Shown: in pieces, positions 54,505-64,000 of the stretch
Layout: each line of letters opens with the position of its first letter
How positions within the stretch are numbered: position 1 is the stretch's first letter
NCBI RefSeq assembly: GCF_000189635.1
Contig: NW_002476359.1
Location: forward strand, 124,001-188,000
Length of the DNA stretch: 64,000 bases
Direction: 5' to 3'
Source of the DNA: Tetrahymena thermophila SB210
Lineage: Eukaryota > Ciliophora > Oligohymenophorea > Hymenostomatida > Tetrahymenidae
The notes under the pieces: model-generated
Databases searched by the model: none
The model's input: the letters and a program-made list of their open reading frames with translations, nothing else
What the model was told of the DNA's origin: nothing
Made by a program: the position numbers and the translations under genes

Positions 54505-54960
54505 TTGTAAGGTAAGAGTTATTTAGAATTTAAAGAATTGAAAAATAAGTTTTAAATTAGATAGAATAATTAGATGATGGAAGCTTGGATTTCATTAAGT
54601 TTTACAAAGATATTTTATTTTTTAAAAAGACTCTATTGATCTTATTAAATAAATAATTGTTATAAATTATTGATACAGACATTGAATAAGCAAACTCAAA
54701 ACAAAAAACTTCTGCAATGAATACTAAAACAGGTTTTAAAAAATTTATAAATATTGAAAAGAATTTTTTCAATTATTTCAATTAGTAATGCAATTTGATA
54801 TTACCTAAAGATCTCCAATAGAAATATATCAAGTAGCTTTTATTAAAGAGCTAAAAAACAAAAATTTACATTCTCTTGAAATATAAAAAAAATGTAAAAT
54901 TAATGTATTTATTGTATTTTAGGATGTTTTCTTTGTTAGTTTAAATTTTAATTAAATGCA
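54505..54960 (+). pseudogene. Partial duplicate of the last exons of the 51800 gene
   Basis: The reading SLDFIKFYKDILFFKKTLLI and then LPKDLQQKYIKQLLLKS matches the 3' exons of the neighbour (SLDFFKFYKDILLLKKAIMI and MQSKELQMKYISQFLKKS). The upstream match GKSYLEFKELK is in another frame because about one base is missing before GATGATGGAAGC, so the copy is frameshifted. It lacks a start codon and the TM part. The copied block begins at an intron-like TTTAG boundary, which suggests a local tandem duplication of the gene's 3' end followed by decay. Alternative: an unrecognised separate gene with its own splicing. Confidence 0.6.
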
Positions 54961-55386
54961 AATTTAAAATATATAATTTACTAACTATTGAACAAAATTT
55001 ATAGTTAAAATTTTTTTGTCAAACTTATAAATTAAAATGTTTTCATCCATTAATCATTATTAACAAACATAGTTATCTAAATAAAATATAAGAAAATAAG
55101 ACTAAAACTCTATTTAATTCTATCATATTCAATTTAAATTTTATTTAATTTTCTTTAATTTTACAGAATTTTTTTAATTTTAATCAAAACTAGACAAATT
55201 AATAGATAGATAACCTAAGTAAAAATCTATCATGTTAAGTAAAAAAAGAGTTAATTAAGATTGGAATATCTAAAATTAATTTATTTTGTAAGTAAAAGCA
55301 AAAGAATTATTATTAAAAAATTTTTTCATATTCTGATAATTAAAATATAGAAAAAAAGAAATTTATTTTACCGTAATTCCTTTGAC

Positions 55387-55476
55387 TATAAGAGGTATGG
55401 TAAAAGCAATTGATTTTAAATTAAAAGAAAGGATTCTTTACCTTGTCTCTATAAACTTTTATTTCTGCCTCTTATA
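55387..55476. repeat. Nested inverted repeat, possible structured RNA
   Basis: TATAAGAGG (55387-55395) pairs perfectly with CCTCTTATA (55468-55476). Inside it GGTAAA (55399-55404) pairs with TTTACC (55437-55442). Local sequence is less A/T-rich than its surroundings. No known RNA family recognised. Confidence 0.35.
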
Positions 55477-56042
55477 AGGAGATTTCGTAGTATCGACATT
55501 CTTTAATTTATCATAGAAGAATTATTTGAAAATTTTTTATTAGAAGCATTAATAAATCATTTAATATTTAAGATATAAATCAAATTTTTATCAATTATTT
55601 TAAACCAAAAAAATGATTATTATAAAATATTATTAAATTAAATTTATGTTAGATGGTGATTAGATATTTTAAACACAAATACATAAATACATATTTTTAT
55701 TTTATGTAATTTAATAAATAATATTAATTAATTATTTCGGCATATAAAGTTTTTATTTATTTAAGATAAAATAAATGTTATTTTTTAAACTAAAATATAT
55801 TTTAATAAAAAGTAGAAAAACTAGCAAGATAGAAAGAATTATTATATTCTGGTTGATAGATAAATCTTTTAATATAAATATTTCATTGAAAATGAAGATA
55901 ATTAATCTATGAGGTGAAAATTAAAAACTAACTATTAATAAAAAATATTGGTTTAAGAAAAACAAAAGAATTATTATAGGAATACAATTAATAAGCTAAA
56001 GAAAGAATTAATTAATTCATAAATTAAACTAATTATAGGAAA

Positions 56043-58756
56043 ATGGAAGAGACAAAATTGCGTATTGCTATCGTTAATAAGGATAAGTGCAAACCCAAAA
56101 AGTGTAAACAAGAATGTAAATCTGCTTGCCCTATTAACAAATCAGGCAAATAGTGTGTTATTGTTACTCCTAGTGATAAGATCAGCAATATTTAGGAATC
56201 ATTATGTATAGGTTGTAATATGTGTGTTAAAAAATGTCCTTTATAGGCTATCAAGATTATTAACTTGCCTAAGGATATGTCCAAGGATTTGGTCCATAGA
56301 TATGGTCCTAATACCTTCAAGTTACACAGATTACCTACTCCTCGTGCTGGTTAGGTAAATTATTTACTTTAAAACTAATTTTTGTAATTAATTCAGTAAG
56401 AAGTTTTTCTTAACTCTCAGTAATTTTATACTTTCTTCATTAATGTAAAATTAAAACTATCAGTGCAACTACATCTTTTCAATTTAAGAATGAGGAAGCT
56501 TAATTCAAAGAGTAGGATTAAGCACGTAGTGATAATAAATTAATAGTAAAATAGTAATTAAATTAATTGATTATATTATTGAAGAGTAAAAATTATAATT
56601 TAGTCTAAGAGAGTTATGTGAATATAAAATATCAAACAATTGCTGAAAAAATAAAAAATAAAATGTAATTTGTATAAAAATATATGTTAACTTTACTTTT
56701 AATAATAGGTTTTAGGTTTAGTTGGTACTAACGGTATTGGTAAATCTACAGCTTTGAAGATTTTAGCAGGTAAAGAAATGCCTAATTTAGGTCGTTTCGA
56801 TAACCCTCCTGACTGGAAAGAATTACTTTAATACTTCAGAGGTTCAGAATTATAAGGCTATTTCACTAAGATGCTTGAACAAGAATTCAAGTAATAACAC
56901 TTTTAAATTATCTCTTAATAGAATGAATTTATATTAAAGATTGCGATTGATTTTGATTTTTTAAATGAATAACTGAAATAAAGATTTTAAAAGATACTCA
57001 CTCACTCTTTCATTCATTTTTATAATATTTAAATTTATATCTTATTAAATTTAATCAAAACTCACACATACATAGTTAGCAGAAAATTCATAATTAATTA
57101 ATTCATTTAACGCCATACATAAAGATTTAATTGCAAAAAACGAAAAAATAAGTTAAAAATCTTATCAACAAATAAGAGCCAACAAAATATTTAAAAATAT
57201 TTTAAATTGTTAAAATAAAAAATATTTGGTTAGATTTATATATTTATTTTTTTATAACTTATAGGTCTTCAATTAAGGTTTAATACGTTGATGCTATTCC
57301 TAAGCACGTTAAGGGTGTTGTTGGTGAAATCATCAAGAAAAAAGATACTAAGGGTAACTCTGAAAGATTAATATAAGAATTAGAATTATCTCATTTACTT
57401 GAAAGAGATATTTCTTAACTTTCTGGTGGTGAATTATAACGTTTAGCTATTTTGATTGTTTGCATCTAAAATGTTTAGATTTCTATGTTCGATGAACCTT
57501 CTTCTTATTTGGATGTAAAGCAAAGACTTAAAGCTGCCCAAGTTATCAGAAGTCTTATTGATGAAAAGAATTACATTATTTGTGTTGAACACGATTTATC
57601 CGTTTTGGATTATCTTTCTGATTTCGTTTGCTGTCTCTATGGTTCTCAAACTGCTTACGGTATTGTTACTATGCCATTCTCTGTCCGTGAAGGTATTAAC
57701 ATCTTCCTTGCTGGTTTCATCCCCACAGAAAATATGCGTTTCCGTGACTACGGTCTCAGTTTTAAGGTAAATAATTTAATTTTTGTTGATAATTGATGTA
57801 ATTAACAAACAATCATTTTAATTAAATCAGGTTGCTGATAATTTAGAACCTATCGATTTAAAGAAGATGTCTCACTACACTTATCCTGCTATGGAAAAGC
57901 AATAAGGTGCATTCAAGCTCTCTATCTGCCCTGGTGAGTTCAATCAATCTCAAATCGTCGTACTTTTGGGTGAAAATGGTACTGGTAAAACTACCTTCAT
58001 TAAAATGTTAGCTGGTAAAGACCCTGCAGTTAAAGACAAAATCCCTGAATTAAATGTTTCTTACAAGCCTCAAACTGTCAATCCTTCCTTTGAATCCAGT
58101 GTACGTGATTTGTTAAACATGAGAATTCCTGGTGTTTACACTCAACCTGCCTTCGTTTCTGATGTAACCAAGCCTATGCTTCTTGATGATATTATTGATA
58201 ACTAAGTTCTTGAATTGTCAGGTATGATTACACTTTATTTGATCATTCAAATATGAGTCTAAATATCGATTTATTGAATTAAAAAAATAGGTGGTGAATT
58301 ATAAAGAGTTTGCATTATTTTAGCTTTAGGTAAGCCTGCTGATGTTTATTTAATCGATGAACCCTCTGCTTACTTGGATTCTGAATAGAGAATTATTGCT
58401 GCTAAAGTTATTAAGAGATATATTTTAAATAGTAAAAAATCTGCTTTCGTTGTAGAACATGATTTCATTATGGCTACTTATCTTGCTGATAGGTAAATTT
58501 TATTTACAATCTGAATTTATAAATAGTATTATTTATTTAACAAATTAGTGTCATTGTTTATGAAGGTACTCCTGGTAAAGAATGTAAGGCTAACAGTCCT
58601 CAAAGTTTAGTAAGTGGTATGAACAGATTCTTAGAAATTATGGGTGTCACTTTCAGAAGAGACCCTTCAAACTTCAGACCTAGAATTAATAAAATCGACT
58701 CAATTTTGGATAGAGAACAAAAGATTGCTGGTAACTATTTCTCCTTAGAAGAGTGA
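56043..58756 (+). CDS. ABCE1: ABCE1/RLI1 ribosome-recycling Fe-S ATPase
   Basis: Six exons (56043-56354, 56709-56890, 57265-57766, 57831-58221, 58291-58492, 58549-58756) encode 598 aa, the length of human and yeast ABCE1/Rli1. ABCE1 splits 80S/40S ribosomes after termination and works in initiation. N-terminal ferredoxin-like domain: all eight Cys in [15 protein letters not shown] and [12 protein letters not shown] for two [4Fe-4S] clusters. NBD1: Walker [10 protein letters not shown], signature LSGGELQR, Walker B with D-loop [15 protein letters not shown]-loop VEHD. NBD2: [17 protein letters not shown] spanning an intron, [19 protein letters not shown]. All catalytic residues are present, so the gene looks intact. 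Many C-ending and GGT/CGT codons suggest high expression. A splice junction yields Ser in LADSVIVYEG where relatives usually have Arg. Confidence 0.98.
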
Positions 58757-59225
58757 TTTGCTTTTTCAAGTAATCGTTAAGAAAGATGATTATTCATTCA
58801 TCTTTATTATACACTAATAATTAAAATAGAAAAATCAAAGCAAATAAAATAATTTTAGTAATTTAAAATATATTAATTTATTTGATGATAAATAACTACT
58901 ACGTATGTGTTCAGTTTTATGCATGAATAAATGATTATTTTATTTCATTTATTTAAATTAATTTCCTTATATTTTCATTATAAATTCTTATTATTCAATT
59001 CAATGAATTGTATCTAAATATCATTTATCTCTTTGTATTCAGTGTATGATTTATATTTTATTTATTCAAATATAACACTAACTTAATAAATTAATCAATC
59101 AATTATATTTACTTTGAAATTATCTATTCGGTTTAAAGCTATACATATCCTCATATAATTCATTAATTTTTGAAAATTTAAAAATAATTTAAATAATTAA
59201 TTATCGTTAAAAAATTAAAAAATAA
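58757..59225. other. Intergenic, no gene seen
   Basis: A/T-rich 3' flank of ABCE1 and upstream region of the EF-hand gene. No distinct motif. Confidence 0.5.
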
Positions 59226-59762
59226 ATGTCCAGAATAGTTAGCTTATAGGAAAAAATTGAAAGATAATATATGGAGCTCTAGCTTGATGAAAAAGAAGAA
59301 AGAGAGCTTTCAGAATGTTTTGCCTTGTTCGCTGACAGCAACACAAATTTGATTAATCCTCGTGAAATTAAAAAGGCTTTAGAGACTTTAGGTTTAGATG
59401 AGAGAAACAAGTATGTCAAAGTTATGCTTAATGATCTTGTGAAGCTTTGTGATGATAAAAAAATTGATTAACTTAACTATAAAGAATTTGTTGTGACTGT
59501 TACAGATAAGCTTGGTGATATAAAAACAGAAAAAGGTCAAAAGAAATTATTTGATCTGTATGATAAAAATGGAGATGGTTTTATAGATTGTGATGAGATA
59601 GAAGAAATTGCAAATGAATTATGTGAAAATATGACATAAGAGGATATATAAACTATGATACATCATGTTCATGTGTTAAACAAGACTTCAAGTATGGAAG
59701 GCTTTACATTAGAAGAATTTAAATAAATCATAGCCTCTGCCAATAATAGAGATGGAAGATGA
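59226..59762 (+). CDS. Centrin/calmodulin-like EF-hand protein, 178 aa
   Basis: Single exon. The layout is four EF-hand units after a 25-residue helical head, as in centrins. EF3 is canonical (DKNGDGFIDCDE: Asp1, Asn3, Asp5, Gly6, Ile8, Glu12) and should bind Ca2+. EF1 (DSNTNLINPREI) keeps the fold but has a Pro at loop position 9 and lacks the Glu at position 12. EF2 (CDDKKIDQLNYKEF) and EF4 (LNKTSSMEGFTLEEF) are degenerate. Centrins build basal bodies, contractile fibres and nuclear-pore complexes, all prominent in ciliates; calmodulin-like signalling is the alternative. The start ATG follows a non-coding A/T tract and fits family length. No signal peptide or TM segment. Confidence 0.88.
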
Positions 59763-60619
59763 TATAAATTAATGTAAAATAAATCAAAATAAAATTGTAA
59801 AAAAATTATAATTAATTTTCTGAAATGTTAAATGAAAAAAGTATAGTAAATGATAAATATTATCAATAAAATAATAAGGCTAAAAAATAGCATAAAAATC
59901 CCTTAAATTTATATTAAATATTATTTTTTCTGTTAGATATTATACCAACCAACTCTTTATATGATTGTGGAATTAATTAACTTAAATCTCTTATTAAATT
60001 ATATATTATTAGTCTAAAAATTTTAACTAATATTGTAATTGGATAAATTACTAATTAGTATTCAAGAAAAGCAAAAATTTTTTGTTATTTGCACTATTTT
60101 ATTTTTAAAGATTGATAAAGAAGCATGTAGTGAATGATTTTGCTTATAAAAAAGTATAATTAAATCAAAAAATTTTACTTTTTTGCTGTTCATTTTTATA
60201 ATTATGATTAGCAAAAAAAATGCAGTTTAATTGATTCAAGATTTATTTATTTATTGTTTTTTGGATGAAAAAATAAAATAAAAATGGCATGAGTTTTACT
60301 TACTTACTTATTTATTTATTTATTTATTTATTTGCAGTTTATCAAATTTATCTATTCATTTATTGATTAATTACAACATAAACGATAGAAATATTAAAAA
60401 TAGATTTTATACAAATATATTATTTTATAATTTATTTATTTATTTAGTTAGGTAGGTAGGTAGGTAAGTAGTTAGACTTTTCTTCTTAAAATAAAATATT
60501 TTTAAATTTGTAGATTTAAGCAAACAAAAGTTTTATTCATTTCAAAATTCATTTGTTATCAAATATGTTTGTTGATTTCACACCTGGGGTCTATTTATTT
60601 AATACAAAAAATTATATTA
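59763..60619. other. Convergent 3' spacer with microsatellites
   Basis: No gene seen between the EF-hand gene (+) and the RNA-binding protein gene (-), whose 3' ends face each other. It contains TTTA and GTAG tetranucleotide runs. Confidence 0.6.
60296..60474. repeat. Tetranucleotide microsatellites (TTTA)n and (GTAG)n
   Basis: A TTTA/TTAC run at about 60296-60333 and a TAGG/TAAG run at about 60447-60474 lie in the 3' spacer. Confidence 0.8.
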
Positions 60620-63066
60620 TCATCTTTTTTAAAATATTTATTTATTTACTGAAGACTTCTGATTTGAATTGGTTGATAAAGAGTTGGACTAAGATCTGTT
60701 ACCTGGAATTACTGTAAAACCATCTTCATCTACTTTCTTTTCCTCAAAAACTTATTTCTTTTCTTAATAATTGTTGCTATCTTTATTAACAGTTTTATTG
60801 TTTTTGTTATTGTTTTGATTACTTCTTTTATTCTATCCTCCATCTTTGTTTTTTCTCTCATCAGAATTCTTTTCTTAATATTCTTGATTTCTTTTATTCT
60901 CATCTTAGTTCACTCTTTTTTAGTTATATTCCTTATTACCATTTTAGTGATTATTGTTGTTGTTGTTGTTGTTGTTGTTATTATTATTATTATGGTTTCC
61001 ATTTTCTTAATTTTCTTATTTATTATTAAAGTATTCTCTTTTTTTATATTCTCTTGGCTTGTTATTGTTATCTCTGTTTTGGTTATCTCTCTTTTCATTG
61101 TTATCTCTGTTTTGGTTATCTCTTTTTTCATAGTTATCTCTATTAGGCCTTTCCTTTCTTTCCATATTTGAATATTCTTTCTTTTCATAATTTTTTTGTC
61201 CATTTCTTTAACCACCTTATTGCTAATGTTGTTACTATTACTACTATTGCTACTATTATTATTGTTATTCCTATTTAGGTTATTATTCAGTTTCCTGTAA
61301 TTTATCAGATTCAAGACTATCTTTTTCATAGTAATGCTATTGTTAAAATTAAAAATGTTACTTGATTTTAAATGTCTTAATGTAAAATTTATTTACTTTT
61401 TGTCCTGTTCCTTTTTAAGTTTCATCTTTGTTTTCTGTTGATTAAATTTTAATTATTTATTTATATATTTATATATTAATTTTAAACAATTTTACATGTA
61501 GAGCTTTGATCCTTTTCATAGCTTTGCTTCTTTACGAATTCAACTTATTGCCTTTTTTCAGAATATTTTTTTTCAAGTTAAGGGGGCTAGTTTTAATTTT
61601 CAGCTCCCTTATTATTAGCATTTCTAGTCATTGTAAAGGCTAATTTTAATTATAAAAATTATTTAATTATAAATTAAATTTAATATTTTAATTTACGTTT
61701 TTCATTTTTTTCATATCCTCTTCCTTCTCTATCACCTCTATTTTCTCTATCACCTCTTTCACCTCTATTTTCTCTATTATCCTTATAGTTATTTTTTTTG
61801 TGGTCTTAGTCGTGTTTATCATCCCTTTTTCTATGGTCAGAGTCTCTTTTTTCTCTGTTATTAAAGTTGTTTTTCTTCTCTTACTCATATTCATTTTTGT
61901 TAGCTTTTTGTAAATAAAAATAATCTATAAAATCTATTTTTTTAATCAAAATTATATTACCATATCTAATTCTGAAATAGTATTTGTTGAAAGCCTTTTT
62001 ATATTTTACATAATAATTAAAACTAGAAATTTATATTAGTTTATGATATTACCAAAGGTTCAGTAGGTAAAATCTTATCAAAATCAGATGTTTTAATTTA
62101 AACATTAATATGGTATTCGTTAGTTTTATCTTAATAGCCATCAATATTTAAAATATCAATTCCTTTAAATGACTATCTTATGTCTTCATAATTTATTTAA
62201 TCAGTGACACCCAAACGGAAGCAATTAATCCATAAGAGCTCACTTTTGTGATTTTTTTGCTCCATAGCTTCTTTTATTTTTTTTACTAAATAGTTTTAAA
62301 ATATATTTTTCAATAAGGATCACTGAAATAAAACGATTTTATTAAATATGAAAGCAATAGGCCGCCTATAACTTAGCAATTGATACCAAAATCAACTAAT
62401 TTTCGTGGCTAAACCAAAAATTATTGCTATAATGAAAATTATTGACAAAATATATAATTATTAATAAATGTAGTACAACTGTCTTCATGTTGCTCAATAA
62501 ACTTATCTTTTTAGTTATCTACTTTCTAATTTCTGTCTCTTCTGCCTCCATCTTGTTTATAGTTTTTCTATCTATCATATTGTTGTTAGTTTCCAATTTA
62601 GGCTTCTCTTTTTTCTTAAATTTAATAAAAATAATTAAATAATTCATTTTTTAATTTGTTATCAAGTAGTTTATCATTAAAAAATTTATTGGTAATTAAA
62701 TTTATTTTTTTACTGTTCATTTTGAATTCTCCATTATTTTAACGTTCTTTGTTGTTTTAATTATTTTCTTGTTTAGCTTCTTCCTCATCCTCTTGCTAAT
62801 TAACTTGCTATTAGGTAACTTGTTACTTAGCATCTTCTTCCTTTACATCTTTTTGAGGATTGCTTCTAACTTCTTTTTAATGAACTTCATTGGAGTTATT
62901 TTCATCATCGCTACTATCGCTATCAGCCATATCAGCCCAAACTATTAATTTTTTAGTAAATATTAATCTAATATTCGTACAAGAGAATCAAATATAAGAT
63001 GTATTTATATATTTATTTATTAATGCAATTACGCTTAGATGACTTTGATTTTTATTGTTCAGACAT
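60620..63066 (-). CDS. RRM-like, RG/DR- and Q/N-rich RNA-binding protein (possibly eIF4B-like)
   Basis: Exons on the minus strand are 63066-63033, 62941-62480, 62285-62053, 61994-61961, 61903-61697, 61639-61496, 61434-61397 and 61336-60620, about 622 aa. A further in-phase intron (62713-62615) is likely and would give 589 aa. Order: short basic start (MSEQQKSKSSK) then LWADMADSDSSDDE; Gln/Glu-rich acidic part; RRM-like fold (ELLWINCFRLGVTD, YEDIRQSFKGIDILNI, AFNKYYFRIRYA) with a degenerate RNP1; RG/DR stretch (DNRENRGERGDRENRGDREG); poly-Gln; DN repeats (EKRDNQNRDN); poly-Asn; and a C-terminal VDEDGFTVIPG. RRM followed by DR-rich repeats and an N-terminal WAD motif recall eIF4B; a SERBP1/Stm1-type protein is the alternative. 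Every junction keeps phase. Confidence 0.8.
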
Positions 63067-63711
63067 TTTCAATTTTTTTTTAATTAATTAATTAATCAAT
63101 GTTTCTTTATTTATTTATATATATATTAATTTCTTTCTTTATCAATTCCTTTTTGTTAATCCTTTATCAAATAATAATTTATTATTATTTTGCAATTTAA
63201 TATTATTATTTATCATACAAAAATTCATTTCAGCTTTACTTTTTCCTTAGTTATAATTGACTTTTTATAGAATATAAAGCCAATAACTATCTTGTCTCTT
63301 TCACTAAATCTTCATTTTAACAAAATATTTTAAGAAACATATAAGAAAGCAAAAAATCGCTATGATAATTCCAATCTAGTGAATAAAAATTTCGCCTCAA
63401 TTAAACCCACGCGTATCTTTTCTTAACTCCCAGTTCTTCTAAAAACATCAAATAGATTTTTAATTATGATAACTACCTTCTCATATTTTACCCCTCTTAA
63501 TTTTAATAAATACATAAAATAAATAAACTCTCCAAAAATTTTAAATTAAATAAACATTTTTTTTGCTTTCATTTAAAGAATAAAATTCAATTATGAAATA
63601 TAATATAAAACAAACACACTCCTCCTTATTTAATTTTAAATATATTATTTTTATTATTTTTGAATAAACAATAAATAAATTAATTAATTTTTAACTCTCA
63701 TTTTATTTAAG
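63067..63711. other. Intergenic, no gene seen
   Basis: Upstream region of the RNA-binding protein gene and 3' flank of the GTPase gene. A/T-rich, with a CACACTCCTCC patch near 63614 that is unexplained. Confidence 0.5.
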
Positions 63712-64000
63712 TCAATAAAAAACTTTAGTAACAACTCCTACTGCTTTTAAAAGCTTTTCATCAATGTAAAACATCTAACCAACTTATATTCTCTCAGGTC
63801 TGTAAATAAAACGCATACGGAGATAATTCTTTACTTCTGGTTAGTACTTATTTAATTAGTTATTTACATTCTGTTTATTTTTGCTTGGTTCAATTACTAT
63901 TACAGGTACATTATCTTAAGCTATTTCTATTTTTTATGATGTTTAGTCTAATGCTTAGTCATTTGGAAATAACTCTTTTATCTATCAAATAATTTTTTAT
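63712..64000 (-). CDS. GTPBP1/2-like translational GTPase, C-terminal end (runs off right edge)
   Basis: The last exon, 63981-63712 on the minus strand, ends at TGA 63714-63712 and supplies 89 residues. It is preceded by an intron whose acceptor TAG sits at 63984-63982. The tail YLRMRFIYRPERIQVGQMFY followed by KLLKAVGVVTKVFY matches the final beta-barrel of EF-Tu-family GTPases, closest to GTPBP1/GTPBP2 (FxFxxxPEY...GQ...TKAVGTITK). Those proteins bind GTP and act in mRNA surveillance and translation. The G domain is outside the window, so GTPBP versus HBS1/eEF1A-like cannot be settled. An insertion rich in Asn/Gln (EPSKNKQNVNNQLNKYQPE) interrupts the barrel. Confidence 0.7.

Larger units (their letters stand above)
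54195..56042. other. Intergenic, with a decayed exon copy and an inverted-repeat block
   Basis: No intact gene seen. It contains the partial duplicate at 54505-54960, a nested inverted repeat at 55387-55476 and the upstream region of the ABCE1 gene. Confidence 0.5.

Noticed and set aside
55620-55900. Possible tRNA or transposon remnant before ABCE1
   Set aside because: No A/B-box pair, cloverleaf, terminal repeats or coding relic could be made out; simple A/T-rich spacer.
59943-59962. ACCAACCAACTCTTT, a second breakage-sequence-like string
   Set aside because: It needs an indel plus a substitution to fit the consensus and lies in an ordinary 3' spacer with no telomere repeat nearby.
60296-60474. 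Tetranucleotide runs considered as telomeric repeats
   Set aside because: Units are TTTA and GTAG, not the GGGGTT repeat of Tetrahymena telomeres, and genes continue on both sides.
60815-61171. 118-codon hydrophobic frame on the plus strand
   Set aside because: It is the antisense shadow of the Asn- and DN-repeat exon of the RNA-binding protein on the minus strand.

Overview
The window is nuclear DNA of a ciliate close to Tetrahymena. It is very A+T rich, roughly four fifths by eye. Every convincing gene reads TAA and TAG as glutamine and stops only at TGA (nuclear code 6). Introns are short, A+T rich and start GT(A) and end AG. Standard-code reading chops every gene into fragments, so all coding calls below were re-read with code 6 and checked for intron phase.

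Layout. 1-409 (-): 5' part of a dual-specificity/CDKN3-like phosphatase. 819-4806, 5296-7184 and 7738-9910 (+): three glutamine-rich proteins; the first two share a related C-terminal PH/TH1-like segment. 10.04-35.57 kb: a tandem duplication of about 13.0 kb, each copy carrying one giant gene (11037-22516 and 24053-35427, about 3,560 aa each) for a secreted-then-anchored membrane protein with a signal peptide, Cys-rich modules, a WD-like region, a beta-helix-like segment, a multi-pass membrane block and a Q/N-rich tail. 35884-36546 (+): a longin R-SNARE (VAMP7 type). 36.5-43.2 kb: long stretch with no gene found. 43213-44529 (-): unknown Ser/Asn-rich protein. 44.5-51.8 kb: second long gene-free stretch. 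51800-54194 (+): two-TM ciliate membrane protein, followed by a decayed copy of its last exons. 56043-58756 (+): ABCE1/RLI1, the ribosome-recycling Fe-S ATPase. 59226-59762 (+): centrin/calmodulin-like EF-hand protein. 60620-63066 (-): RRM-containing, RG/DR- and Q/N-rich RNA-binding protein, perhaps eIF4B-like. 63712-64000 (-): C-terminus of a GTPBP1/2-like translational GTPase.

The right-hand third is loosely translation-related (ABCE1, RNA-binding protein, EF-Tu-family GTPase), but the genes have separate promoters and orientations, so no operon-like cooperation is implied. The giant paralogues, the SNARE and the two-TM protein are surface or membrane-traffic proteins. I saw no tRNA, rRNA, CRISPR, telomere repeat or recognisable transposase or reverse transcriptase. 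The two gene-poor stretches hold several inverted repeats that could be small RNAs or element remnants.
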